Shown piece after piece: positions 27,670 to 35,532 of a DNA stretch of 64,000 bases. The stretch is from assembly GCF_000737325.1 (NCBI RefSeq), contig NZ_CP011125.1:4154001-4218000 (forward strand). Direction: 5' to 3'. The position numbers and the translations under genes were made by a program. The notes under the pieces were generated by a model. The model saw only the letters and a list, made by a program, of their open reading frames with translations. It was not told the origin of the DNA and ran no database searches. Origin of the DNA: Sandaracinus amylolyticus. GTDB lineage: Bacteria > Myxococcota_A > Polyangia > Polyangiales > Sandaracinaceae. Within the stretch, counting starts at the first letter, position 1. Every line of letters starts with the position of its first letter.

Positions 27670-28848
27670 TCAGTGCGAGATCACGCGCACGATCGAGTCC
27701 TCGCCGAAGCGCACGACCCCGCCGTCGCCGGGGCGGCCCCAGCACGCGCTCCACTGCAGCTCGCCGCGCGAAGGAGGCGTGCGCGCCACGCCTATCGGCG
27801 CGTCTTCGCCCTCGAGCACGAAGCTCGCGGCGTGGGCGAAGCGATCTCCCGGCAGCACGTAGAGCACCGCGAGCAGCGACGACCCACCGCCGCGCCCGGC
27901 GACCACCCACGTCGCCTCGCCCGGCGACGGCGACCACGCGAAGGGCCCCGGCGCGAGCTCCCATCCCGCGAGCGCGCGACGGTCGACGCCCGCGCACGCC
28001 AGCGCGCGATCCCCGTCCGCCTCGCCATACGGCTCGAAGTCGTCGGCATACGGCGCGAGCTCGGGCACGCTGCGCAGCGCGGCACGGATCGCGTCGCGCT
28101 CGAGCGTCAGATCGACCACCTCGCGCGGGCGATCGACGTCGGGGTATCGCACCGACGGCGCGGGCCCGTGGCAGCACCGGAACGCGGCTGCCGGCGCTCC
28201 CTCCGGCACCTCGAGCACCCGCGCGTCGCAGCGATGCTGGTCGACGGGCGCATCGCCGTAGCTCCCGCGCAGCACCGCCGAGCGTCCGCGTCGCACCAGC
28301 GACTCCGCGGCATCGCTCGCGGTCCACTCGGGCGCGGTCTCGCCCATGCGCATCGCGCCGACCCCGCTCGCGCACGCCGCGCGATCCTGGCTGCAGCGGT
28401 CGGCGTCCCAGGTGCGTCCACCGGGGAAGCGGTCGTGCGCGTCGCCCTCGCAGGCGCGCTCCCACTCGAGCTCGGTGCACAGGCGCGCGCCCCGCGCCTC
28501 GCAGAGGGACGCCGCTTCGGCGCGGCTCGTCACGAGCTGCGGCGGCGCGAAGGGCTCGTTGGGGTAGGGGTGCCGATCGATCGCGAACGCGGGCAGCTCG
28601 ACCGAGATCTCGTCCGCCTCGCGCGACGGTCGCCGGAACGGAGTGCCCGGCGCGCTCCCCGCGAGCACGGTGCCCGCGGCGACCGCGATCGTCGGTCCCG
28701 GCGCTCCGGCCGGCTCGGGCGCGCGCGGGGTCGGTGCCGGCGCGACCACGACCGCCGCGTCGGGCTCGCTCGATACCTCGGGCGTTCCTCCGCACGCAGC
28801 GAGTCCGCCGAGCGAGGCGACGAGGCCGATCGCGAGCACGCGACGCAT
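27670..28848 (-). CDS. Lipoprotein with a degenerate sulfatase-modifying factor (SUMF1/FGE-like) domain
   Basis: A 392-residue exported protein, signal and lipobox LAAC (C19), then a Pro/Ala linker. Residues about 55-230 follow the FGE/SUMF1 plan: PAFAIDRHPYPNEPFAPPQLV, then SLCEARGARLCTELEWERACEG, ETAPEWTASD and VLRGSYGD, ending in FRCCHG. The catalytic Cys pair of true formylglycine-generating enzymes is not at its expected place, so it is probably a binding or structural relative, as many myxobacterial copies are. The C-terminal 150 residues are unassigned. TAGGGT lies eight bases before ATG 28848 on the minus strand. Confidence 0.82.
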   Translation of the reverse strand: MRRVLAIGLVASLGGLAACGGTPEVSSEPDAAVVVAPAPTPRAPEPAGAPGPTIAVAAGTVLAGSAPGTPFRRPSREADEISVELPAFAIDRHPYPNEPFAPPQLVTSRAEAASLCEARGARLCTELEWERACEGDAHDRFPGGRTWDADRCSQDRAACASGVGAMRMGETAPEWTASDAAESLVRRGRSAVLRGSYGDAPVDQHRCDARVLEVPEGAPAAAFRCCHGPAPSVRYPDVDRPREVVDLTLERDAIRAALRSVPELAPYADDFEPYGEADGDRALACAGVDRRALAGWELAPGPFAWSPSPGEATWVVAGRGGGSSLLAVLYVLPGDRFAHAASFVLEGEDAPIGVARTPPSRGELQWSACWGRPGDGGVVRFGEDSIVRVISH

Positions 28849-28856
28849 CGCGGCCG

Positions 28857-28862
28857 ACCCTA
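28857..28862 (-). promoter_or_regulatory. Candidate -10 box (TAGGGT) 8 bp before the start at 28848
   Basis: TAGGGT on the minus strand lies 8 bases before ATG, again implying almost no leader. The region to 28942 is the divergent promoter region shared with rnpB. Confidence 0.35.
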
Positions 28863-28926
28863 CGGACGCGGGATCGCCCGGTCGAATTTCCTGCCGACGT
28901 CCGTGCTTGCGTCGTGCGCGAGACGC

Positions 28927-28932
28927 TACAGA
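28927..28932 (+). promoter_or_regulatory. Candidate -10 box (TACAGA) of rnpB
   Basis: TACAGA ends 10 bases before the first base of the P1 helix. A weak TTGCG-like element lies about 15 bp upstream. Placement relative to the RNA supports it more than sequence quality does. Confidence 0.35.
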
Positions 28933-28942
28933 GTGCGCCGCT

Positions 28943-29377
28943 GTCGGAGCGGCTCGGGTGATCGCCGGCGCACCGTCGAAAGACGGGCACGCGGGAGGAA
29001 AGTCCGAGCTCCACAGGGCAGGATGCCGGCTAACGGCCGGTGGGGGCGACCCCGAGGACAGTGCAACAGAGAGCAGACCGCCGCCCCCTCTCGCGAGAGA
29101 GGCATCGCGGCAAGGGTGAAACGGTGAGGTAAGAGCTCACCGGGCCGCTGGTGACAGCGGCTGCACGGCAAACCCCATCCGGAGCAAGACCGAATAGGGG
29201 AGCGCTGTGTCTCCGGGGCACCGCAAGGCTCCACGGAGGCACGAGAGGACGGCCCGTCCGAAGCTCCCGGGTGTGTCGCTGGAGGCACGCGGCAACGCGC
29301 GTCCTAGAGGAATGATCGCCACTCGCTCCGCGGCGACGCGGGGAGAGAACAGAACTCGGCTTACGAGCCGGTCCGAC
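28943..29377 (+). ncRNA. rnpB: RNase P RNA, bacterial type A
   Basis: The catalytic RNA of RNase P, which removes 5' leaders from tRNA precursors. P1 pairs the first 14 bases (GTCGGAGCGGCTCG) with CGAGCCGGTCCGAC at the end, with one mismatch. The 5' half of P4 is GAGGAAAGTCC (28995-29005). The 3' half with ACAGAA (29349-29354) and GGCTTAC (29358-29364) is also conserved. Long G+C-rich peripheral helices lie between. The ends are inferred from P1 and may be off by a few bases. Total about 435 nt, which is on the long side of the usual range. An 11-bp terminator stem follows directly. Confidence 0.95.
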
Positions 29378-29379
29378 CC

Positions 29380-29409
29380 GGAGCCCGCGGTGGAAACGCC
29401 GCGGGCTCC
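29380..29409 (+). terminator. Terminator hairpin of rnpB
   Basis: A perfect 11-base stem GGAGCCCGCGG (29380-29390) and CCGCGGGCTCC (29399-29409) with an eight-base loop, starting two bases past the RNA. CTTTC follows rather than a full T-tract. Confidence 0.75.
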
Positions 29410-29447
29410 GCGCTTTCGGCGATTCCTCAACGATTCTGCTGGTCATC

Positions 29448-29626
29448 TCGCGCGAAATGACCGTTTCGAGCCCCTGGGGACCCCCGGCGTGGTGGTGACG
29501 CTGTACGAGAGGTTCCCCACTCGCGCGAAATGGCCATTTCGCGCGAGTTTGGACTTTCTGTCGCGCCGAATGGCCATTTCGGGCCCCTGGGGACTTTTTG
29601 TCGCGCGAAACGACCGTTTGGCGCGA
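29448..29626. repeat. Palindromic 40-bp repeat array downstream of rnpB
   Basis: Three units start at 29521, 29561 and 29601, exactly 40 bp apart, and a fourth relative lies at 29448. The core at 29521-29546 is a perfect 26-base palindrome with half-site TCGCGCGAAATGG. The other cores vary (TCGCGCCGAATGG, TCGCGCGAAACGA, TCGCGCGAAATGA). Cores at 29448 and 29561 continue with GCCCCTGGGGAC, itself palindromic. The array lies between convergent rnpB and the gene ending at 29690. The remaining gap to 29689 shows nothing further. Confidence 0.88.
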
Positions 29627-29689
29627 GTGGCGCGAGAACAGGCCGCGCCACCACGATTTCGCCCGACTCCGGCGCCGATCTCCGCTCGA

Positions 29690-30340
29690 TCAGCCGGACG
29701 CGTCGGCCGCCCAGGGCGCGGTCAGGATCTCGGTCCGATCGAGCGCGTCGAAGCGATAGATGTGCTTCGCGCGGATGCTCTCGAAGCGGTCGAGCCGCAT
29801 CCGCATGCGCAGCAGCGGATCGAGCAGGGTCCCGTCGCAGCGTCCGGCCGCGCGCGCGGTCTCGAGCAGCGACGCGAGCGCCTCGTGCGCCTCGCGCGGA
29901 TGGAACACCGGACCGGGCGCGAGCATCACGCGACCGCCGAGCCCGATCGCGCGTCCGTCGAGCACGTCGCCCGCGGTCAATCGCGAGCCCGGCAGCTCGT
30001 CGCCCCGCACCACGAAGCGCGCGCCGTGGAGCAGGCACTCGACGATGGGCCCGTCGTCGCCGCGCTGGTCGGTGACGCGGAAGAGGCTGCGCATCGACGC
30101 GAGCATCGCGCGCGCGAGCGGCTGCTCGGCCGGCGCGAGCGAAGGAGCGAACGCGCGCAGCGCGGCGCCCTCGTGGCGCTCGATCACCAGCCAGTCGAGG
30201 AACGCGCGCACCCGCTCCTCGTAGAACGGCTCGCCCGGCGCGAACGGGCCCGTCAGAGCGTGGAACTCGGCCTGTGCGCGCGCGATCTCCGCTTCCGGCA
30301 GCCGCGCCACGACGCGCTCGACGATCGACTCGGGGCTCAA
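29690..30340 (-). CDS. Conserved-looking hypothetical protein
   Basis: A 216-residue cytosolic protein without signal peptide or membrane segment. The composition is ordinary and the helical N-terminal part (residues 1-80) contains LPEAEIARAQAEFHALTGPF. The later part has RFVVRGDELPGSRLTAGDVLDG and ends with FRFDALDRTEIL-like sequence rich in charged residues. No catalytic motif or known family recognised. It is transcribed toward the rnpB array and diverges from the YbjN-like gene at 30439. Codon bias and absence of competing frames support it as real. Confidence 0.7.
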   Translation of the reverse strand: MSPESIVERVVARLPEAEIARAQAEFHALTGPFAPGEPFYEERVRAFLDWLVIERHEGAALRAFAPSLAPAEQPLARAMLASMRSLFRVTDQRGDDGPIVECLLHGARFVVRGDELPGSRLTAGDVLDGRAIGLGGRVMLAPGPVFHPREAHEALASLLETARAAGRCDGTLLDPLLRMRMRLDRFESIRAKHIYRFDALDRTEILTAPWAADASG

Positions 30341-30438
30341 GGCGACGTTCTCTCTGTCATCCGCGATCGATCGCGTCGAGCCTCGCCTTGACTTCGATCC
30401 TCGCGCATCGTCGAATCGCCGCTCGCGGAGCGGTGACG

Positions 30439-30906
30439 ATGGCAGCCGACGACGACACGAAGCGAGCGATCACGCTGGTGGAAGAGGCGATCGGGCGGCT
30501 CGGGATCGACGCGGCGAGCGCGAAGCTGACAGGCGACGCGGACGTCGCGTCGTACGTGCTCCGGCGCGGCAGCGCGCGCATCGTCGTCGCGGTGCACGCG
30601 CCCGCGGCGGGACGCGAGGGATCGCTCCGCATCGCGGCGCCGGTGGTGAAGATCCCCGCGGCCGACGCGCAGCGTGCGGCGCTCTTCCAGCACGTGCTCG
30701 AGCTCAATGCGCGCGAGCTGGTCGGCGCGGCGTTCGGCCTCCTCGGCGGCGACGTGGTCGTCGTGAGCGAGCGCGCGCTGCGCGATCTCGATGCCTCGGA
30801 GGTCGACGCTGCGATCCGCAGCGTCGGGCGCCTCGCGGACTCCTGGGACGACGCGCTCGCGACGCGCTTCTCCACGCAACGCTCGAGCGATCAGCGCAGC
30901 GAGTGA
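30439..30906 (+). CDS. YbjN / type III secretion chaperone-like protein
   Basis: A 155-residue small acidic protein whose pattern fits the YbjN-like fold: an N-terminal helix (DDTKRAITLVEEAIGRLG), a strand pair with SYVLRRGSARIVVAVHAP, a middle helix (ALFQHVLELNARELVGAAFG) and a C-terminal helix ending WDDALATRF. Proteins of this shape often act as chaperones or peptide-binding factors. It overlaps the next gene by 4 bp (GTGA) and is the first gene of a three-gene operon with a beta-barrel and a multiheme cytochrome. TTGACT and TCGAAT, 17 bp apart at about 30388-30416, form a candidate promoter. Confidence 0.75.
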   Translation: MAADDDTKRAITLVEEAIGRLGIDAASAKLTGDADVASYVLRRGSARIVVAVHAPAAGREGSLRIAAPVVKIPAADAQRAALFQHVLELNARELVGAAFGLLGGDVVVVSERALRDLDASEVDAAIRSVGRLADSWDDALATRFSTQRSSDQRSE

Positions 30907-32315
30907 CGCGGCGGTTCGGAGCCGCCGCGCTCGCGGCGGCGATGCTCGCGCTCGTCGTTCCATCGGCGCGCGCGCTCGACGTGGAGCTCGACAGCGACGC
31001 GAGCTTCCAGGTCTACGAGGTGCGCGCGCCGGGCACGACGACGTTCCTCGCGCGCCGGCGCTTCACGTCGAACCTCGGGCTGCGCCTCGTGCAGCCGCTC
31101 GGCGAGCCCGAGCCCGATGGGCGGCGAGTTCGCCTCTCGGCGAGCGTGCGGCTGCGGCTCTACCACGACTTCGGCGAGGACTGCCTCGTCGGCGGCGAGC
31201 TCTGCGTGCGCGCGTACGATCGCGAGATGACCGGCGGATGGCAGCCGCTCACGTCGCCATCGCTGATCGACGTGCCGATGCTCTGGGTCGCGGTCGACGG
31301 CTTGCCATTCGGGATCGGGGCGCGCGTCGGGCGGCAGCTCGAGGTCGATCCGATCGGGTTCGTGCGCCTCGACGGAGTGAGCGCTCGGATCGCGCCGTGG
31401 TCGTGGATCTCCGCCGAGGCGTACGCGGGGCTGATGGTGCGAGGCACGAGCCTGGTCGGGACGCCCGCGTTCGAGCCCCAGGGCTCGATGCGCGTGGATC
31501 GCAGCGACGTCGACGCGACGGTCGCGCCGTGGACGGATCCCGGCGTCGACACCTGGGTCGTGGGCGCGCGGGTGCGCGGCGGGCCGGGTGAGTGGCTGCA
31601 GCTCGGCGCGGGCGTCCGCCACGCGTGGGAGGAGGACGGGACCGTGCTCTCGCGCTTGTCGCTGAGCGCGACGTCGCAGCCGATCCCGCTGCTGCGCATG
31701 GAGACGATCGGCGTGCTCGATCTGCTCGACACGACGGTGATCGACGCGCTCGGCGCGATCGAGCTGCGCGAAGGGATCTGGAGCGCACGCGCATCGGTCG
31801 AGCGCCACGTGCCGCGCTTCGATCCCGGCACGATCTGGGCGTGGTTCCGCACCGCGCCGATCGACGAGGCGCGGCTCGGCGGGAGCGTGCGCCTCAGCGA
31901 CGATCTCGAGCTCGGGGGCGCGCTGCGCGGTCGTCACGCCGAGCTCGGCGAGCCGTGGGGCGAGGACTACGACGCGGGCGTGGAAGCGTGGGCGCGCGCG
32001 CGCATCGAGCGCATCGATGCCGGGCTCTCGGGCTTCGCGTGGAGCGGCTCGCTCGGTCCGGTCGCGGGCGTGTCGATCGACGCGCAGCGGAGGCTGATCC
32101 CGGAGATCGCGCTCGGCCTGCACGTGAGCGTGTGGCACTTCGACGATCCGCTGCGTCAGGACCTCTACGGGACGGTGGTGAGCGAGTCGATCGACGCGAT
32201 CTTCGATCTGACCGAGCAGGCGTCGATCCTCGTCGAGCTGCAGCACGCGGCGAGCCGAGTGGTCGGCAATCGGTTCCGACTGATCGCGTGGCTGCGCGTG
32301 GAGACCTGGCGATGA
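30903..32315 (+). CDS. Outer-membrane beta-barrel protein next to a multiheme cytochrome
   Basis: A 470-residue exported protein: signal peptide of about 24 residues ending ARA, then alternating polar/nonpolar strands throughout with Gly/Arg-rich turns (LGLRLVQPLGEPEPDGRRVRLSA, IGARVGRQLEVD), and an aromatic last segment ending VETWR. This suits an outer-membrane barrel of about 20 strands. GTG 30903 overlaps the upstream stop and its own stop overlaps the cytochrome start by 4 bp, a tight operon. By analogy with MtrB/MtrA-type conduits, it could sheath or dock the 13-heme cytochrome, but there is no recognisable MtrB motif. Confidence 0.78.
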   Translation: MTRRFGAAALAAAMLALVVPSARALDVELDSDASFQVYEVRAPGTTTFLARRRFTSNLGLRLVQPLGEPEPDGRRVRLSASVRLRLYHDFGEDCLVGGELCVRAYDREMTGGWQPLTSPSLIDVPMLWVAVDGLPFGIGARVGRQLEVDPIGFVRLDGVSARIAPWSWISAEAYAGLMVRGTSLVGTPAFEPQGSMRVDRSDVDATVAPWTDPGVDTWVVGARVRGGPGEWLQLGAGVRHAWEEDGTVLSRLSLSATSQPIPLLRMETIGVLDLLDTTVIDALGAIELREGIWSARASVERHVPRFDPGTIWAWFRTAPIDEARLGGSVRLSDDLELGGALRGRHAELGEPWGEDYDAGVEAWARARIERIDAGLSGFAWSGSLGPVAGVSIDAQRRLIPEIALGLHVSVWHFDDPLRQDLYGTVVSESIDAIFDLTEQASILVELQHAASRVVGNRFRLIAWLRVETWR

Positions 32316-33550
32316 GGGCGCTGCGGTACGTCGTCGCGATCGGGATCGCGCTCGCGTTCGTGCTCGGGCTGACGAGCACGCGGACGACGGGACAGCGCAG
32401 CGCGAGCGCGCGGCCGCGCGATCTCGGGCGCTCGACGATCATCTATCCGCCGCAGCGCATCGCGCTGCGGATGGACCACTCGCTCGCCGCGCATCGCGAG
32501 CTCGACTGCGCGCGCTGCCACGAGGGCGCGCCGACCAGCGAGTCGTCCGCCGATCGCCTGATCCCCGCGGAGCATACGTGCCTGCCGTGTCATGCGCGCG
32601 AGATCGATCGCGCGACGCCGACCATCGAGACGTGCGGCACCTGCCACGTGGGGTTCGTCCCTCCGGCGAGCGACGCGGGCGCGCCGATCGCGCCGGTGTC
32701 CGATGTTCCCGCGGCGCGCCTGCGTTTCTCGCATCGCGCCCACGTGCAGGCGGGCCAGACGTGCGTCGACTGTCACGCCGGAGTGCCCGACGCCCGCCTC
32801 GCGACGCGCGCGCACCTGCCGACCATGCGCGACTGCTTCCGCTGTCATGCCCCGAGCGGGCTCGGTGACGTGCCCGCTGCGCCGCGCCCGCTCGAGTGCG
32901 AGGGCTGTCACGTCGCGAGCCCGTCCGGACAGCTGCGCGCGCGATGGCCCGAGGGCTGGATGAACCCGCCGCGCTGGATGGCGGGGATGCGCCACGATCA
33001 CGAGTGGCTCGTGCGTCATCGCTGGGTCGCGGCCGATCAGGGCCCGCTCTGCGCGCAGTGCCACACCGAGAGCGACTGCACCGACTGCCACGACGGTCGC
33101 GTGCGACCCCGGCGCGTGCACCCGAGCGACTTCCTCACGGTGCACCCGGTCTACGCGCGGCGCGACGGCGAGCTCGGCACGAGCGGCGGGCGCTGCACGA
33201 GCTGCCACACGATCTCGCAGTTCTGCGCGGAGTGCCACGGACGCCTCGGGATCGCGCCGATCGCCGCGCCGGACGTGCGCACCCGCGATCGCTGGCACCC
33301 GCCCGCCGCGGTCTGGGTGCGCGGCCCGAACATGCACGCGCTCGAGGCCGTGCGATCGATGCAGAGCTGCGCGAGCTGTCACGCCGAGGAGGACTGCGTG
33401 CAGTGCCACGGCGCGCGCGGGATCGGCGCGGGGGTGAGCCCGCACCCGCCGGGGTTCGCGATGTCGTGCCGCGGCGCGCTCGAGACGAACGCGCGCGCGT
33501 GCATCACGTGCCACGGCGACGTGGAAGAGCTGCGCGCGCGCTGTCGCTGA
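32312..33550 (+). CDS. Thirteen-heme c-type cytochrome
   Basis: A 412-residue periplasmic or outer-membrane multiheme cytochrome with an N-terminal hydrophobic segment (residues 4-22) that is a signal or anchor. Thirteen CXXCH heme-binding motifs start at residues 66, 90, 108, 151, 175, 196, 247, 256, 295, 305, 353, 362 and 397. Free histidines between them can supply the sixth ligands (for example HSLAAHREL, RFSHRAHVQAG). The spacing resembles class III/NapC-NrfB-like cytochrome folds. It transfers electrons; partners are unknown. The gene overlaps the barrel gene by 4 bp. Confidence 0.92.
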   Translation: MRALRYVVAIGIALAFVLGLTSTRTTGQRSASARPRDLGRSTIIYPPQRIALRMDHSLAAHRELDCARCHEGAPTSESSADRLIPAEHTCLPCHAREIDRATPTIETCGTCHVGFVPPASDAGAPIAPVSDVPAARLRFSHRAHVQAGQTCVDCHAGVPDARLATRAHLPTMRDCFRCHAPSGLGDVPAAPRPLECEGCHVASPSGQLRARWPEGWMNPPRWMAGMRHDHEWLVRHRWVAADQGPLCAQCHTESDCTDCHDGRVRPRRVHPSDFLTVHPVYARRDGELGTSGGRCTSCHTISQFCAECHGRLGIAPIAAPDVRTRDRWHPPAAVWVRGPNMHALEAVRSMQSCASCHAEEDCVQCHGARGIGAGVSPHPPGFAMSCRGALETNARACITCHGDVEELRARCR

Positions 33551-35014
33551 TCAGCCCGGGTCCGTGTCGGTCGTGCGGCGCGTCGCTTCGGGCGCGATGG
33601 TGTCGATCGGCAGGAGGCCGGGATCGGTGTCGAGGTGCGCGGGGATGTCGCGCGTGATCTCCTCGCCCGGCTGCGTCTTCACGACGAGCACCTCGCTCGT
33701 GTCGAGCTCGATCGCGCTCTGGCTGTCGGTGATCACGAGCGCGTTGTGGGTCGTCGGCTCCTCGCTGTCGGCGCCGATCTCTTCGTGCACGGCGTGATCG
33801 CGATCGCCGGTGTCCGGCGTGACGAGCGACGAGATCGAGGCGACCTGCAGCGCGCCCGTCTCGCCGTCCTCGAAGCTCTCGTCCCAGGGATCGGCGTCCT
33901 GCGATCCCGGCGCGAGACGCTCGTAGATCTCGGCGATCCGGCGGCGGCGCGCGCCGCTCGAGAAGAGCTCGCGCACCCGGCGATAGCCGGACTCGGTCGT
34001 GCGGTCGCGCAGCGACTCGTCGCGCAGCATCTCGAGGATCGCGTCGGCGAGCGCGCCTTCGTCGCCGGGCGGATAGAGCAGGCCGTCCTGCTCGTCGCGC
34101 AGCGCGTCGCTCACGCCGGGAACGCCCGCGGCGATCACCGGGCGATGGCACGCGAGGTACTCGAGCAAGGGCTGGGGCAGATCGCCGAGCGACTGGAAGC
34201 GCGGCGCTTCGCTCGCCGGCGCGAGGCAGAGATCCGCGCCCGCGATGATCTTCGGCAGCGTTCGCGGCGGCGGCTCCCCGCGCACCTCGACGACGCCGCC
34301 GAGCTGGAACGCGTCGACCATCGCGCGCATCTGCTCGCGGCGATGGCGATCGGTCTCGCCCGCGACGAGCGCGCGCACCGGGCGCGTCTGCACCACGCGC
34401 CGCAGCGCGCCCAGCACCGTCGCGAGATCGCGGTCCGCGGTGAACGATCCGAGATAGAGCAGGCGCGGCACCGACTCGTGCGACGCGGGGCGCCAGTCGA
34501 AGCTGCCGACGTCGATGCCCGGCGGCAGCACGACGACGCGCTCGGCGGGGACGCTCTCGAGCACCGCGCGGCGCGCGGCCTCGGTGGGGACGAGCACGAG
34601 ATCGGCGTGCTCGATGCTCTTCGCGTGGGCCTCGCTCCAGCGGCGCTCGACCTCCGCGCCCAGCGCTTCGTCGGGGAAGGTCGCCATCTCGTAGACGAGC
34701 TGGAACCCGAACGCGTGCTTGCGATCCGCGGCGATCGCGCCCTCGAACGGGCCGCGCACGTGCACGACGTCGTAGGGCTCGGCCTCGAGCTGCCGCGCGA
34801 CCGCGCGATCGAACGTCACGCGCTGCTCGAGCGCGCCCGCTTCGCCCACCGGGACGCGGAACATGCGCGCGTCGCCGATCCGCTCGACGTGCGAGAGCAG
34901 CTCGGTCTTGACGGTCACGAGGTCGACGTCGCCACGCACGGCCGCGGCGATGGCGAGGAGCGCGGCGCCGTGCGGGCTCGAGCCGGGCACGGCGGCGAAC
35001 GCGGTCACGAGCAC
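33551..35014 (-). CDS. GT4-family glycosyltransferase with acidic C-terminal extension
   Basis: A glycosyltransferase of the GT-B fold, using a nucleotide-sugar donor (acceptor unknown). Residues up to about 370 include PRLLYLGSFTADRDLATVLGAL and the donor-site PQPLLEYLACHRPVIAAGVPG with the second Glu of the EX7E motif. The last 110 residues are acidic, Thr/Asp-rich and probably disordered. The annotated GTG at 35014 would cut the first beta-strand; a canonical SD (AGGAGG) stands five bases before an in-frame CTG at 35035, giving MDTPRIRVLVTAF, and this is probably the true start. The stop abuts the cytochrome stop (convergent). Confidence 0.85.
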   Translation of the reverse strand: MLVTAFAAVPGSSPHGAALLAIAAAVRGDVDLVTVKTELLSHVERIGDARMFRVPVGEAGALEQRVTFDRAVARQLEAEPYDVVHVRGPFEGAIAADRKHAFGFQLVYEMATFPDEALGAEVERRWSEAHAKSIEHADLVLVPTEAARRAVLESVPAERVVVLPPGIDVGSFDWRPASHESVPRLLYLGSFTADRDLATVLGALRRVVQTRPVRALVAGETDRHRREQMRAMVDAFQLGGVVEVRGEPPPRTLPKIIAGADLCLAPASEAPRFQSLGDLPQPLLEYLACHRPVIAAGVPGVSDALRDEQDGLLYPPGDEGALADAILEMLRDESLRDRTTESGYRRVRELFSSGARRRRIAEIYERLAPGSQDADPWDESFEDGETGALQVASISSLVTPDTGDRDHAVHEEIGADSEEPTTHNALVITDSQSAIELDTSEVLVVKTQPGEEITRDIPAHLDTDPGLLPIDTIAPEATRRTTDTDPG

Positions 35015-35249
35015 GCGGATGCGCGGGGTGTCCAGAGCAGCCTCCTACAGGATCCGACCGCACGCGAGGAGGGGCGCTCGGCGACAGCGCCTCCGGGGCG
35101 ACGGCTCACGGAGCCGCCATCCTACATCCTTTTCCTTGCCATCCGCGCGTTGACGGGACTACAAACTAACGCCCGTGTCGGTGTCTCTCGGAATCTTCCG
35201 GTGCACCGAGGCGATTTGCACCCAAAGGCTCTTTGGGGAGGACGGCGTC

Positions 35250-35504
35250 GTGAAGGAACTCGCTCGCTTTCTTCTACAGAACGCTCAGATCGATTTCTCG
35301 GGCGAGATCACGATCGAGCAGGTGAGGCAATTCCTGCGCGAGGACGACTCCCGCGAAGCGCGCGCGCTGCTCGCGAAGCTCATCGAGGACAAGGGCGTCG
35401 ACGACATGCTCGTGACGCTCGCCGACTGCCTGAAGGAGTACATCCCGGAAGGCGTCAGCGAGGACGTCATCCGGCAGCAGCTCTCGATGTACAGCGAGAG
35501 CTGA
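35250..35504 (+). CDS. Small hypothetical protein
   Basis: An 84-residue protein from GTG 35250, chosen because GGGAGGA lies seven bases upstream. An upstream ATG at 35175 has no SD. It is helical, with an acidic centre (EITIEQVRQFLREDDSREARALLAKLIEDKG) and an EF-hand-free pattern, ending with SEDVIRQQLSMYSES. No family recognised. It is probably co-transcribed with the next gene, 13-28 bp downstream, and separated from the glycosyltransferase start by about 210 bp of divergent promoter region. Confidence 0.65.
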   Translation: MKELARFLLQNAQIDFSGEITIEQVRQFLREDDSREARALLAKLIEDKGVDDMLVTLADCLKEYIPEGVSEDVIRQQLSMYSES

Positions 35505-35532
35505 GGAGACACGGAGACTGACGCGCCGGGCC

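Noticed and set aside
27670-28848. Active formylglycine-generating enzyme
   Set aside because: The catalytic cysteine pair of true FGE is not at its expected place and no sulfatase gene is near, so only a degenerate SUMF1-like domain is claimed.
29207-30391. A 394-residue plus-strand open frame starting inside rnpB
   Set aside because: It runs through RNase P RNA, the palindromic array and antisense to the gene at 29690-30340; composition is not protein-like.
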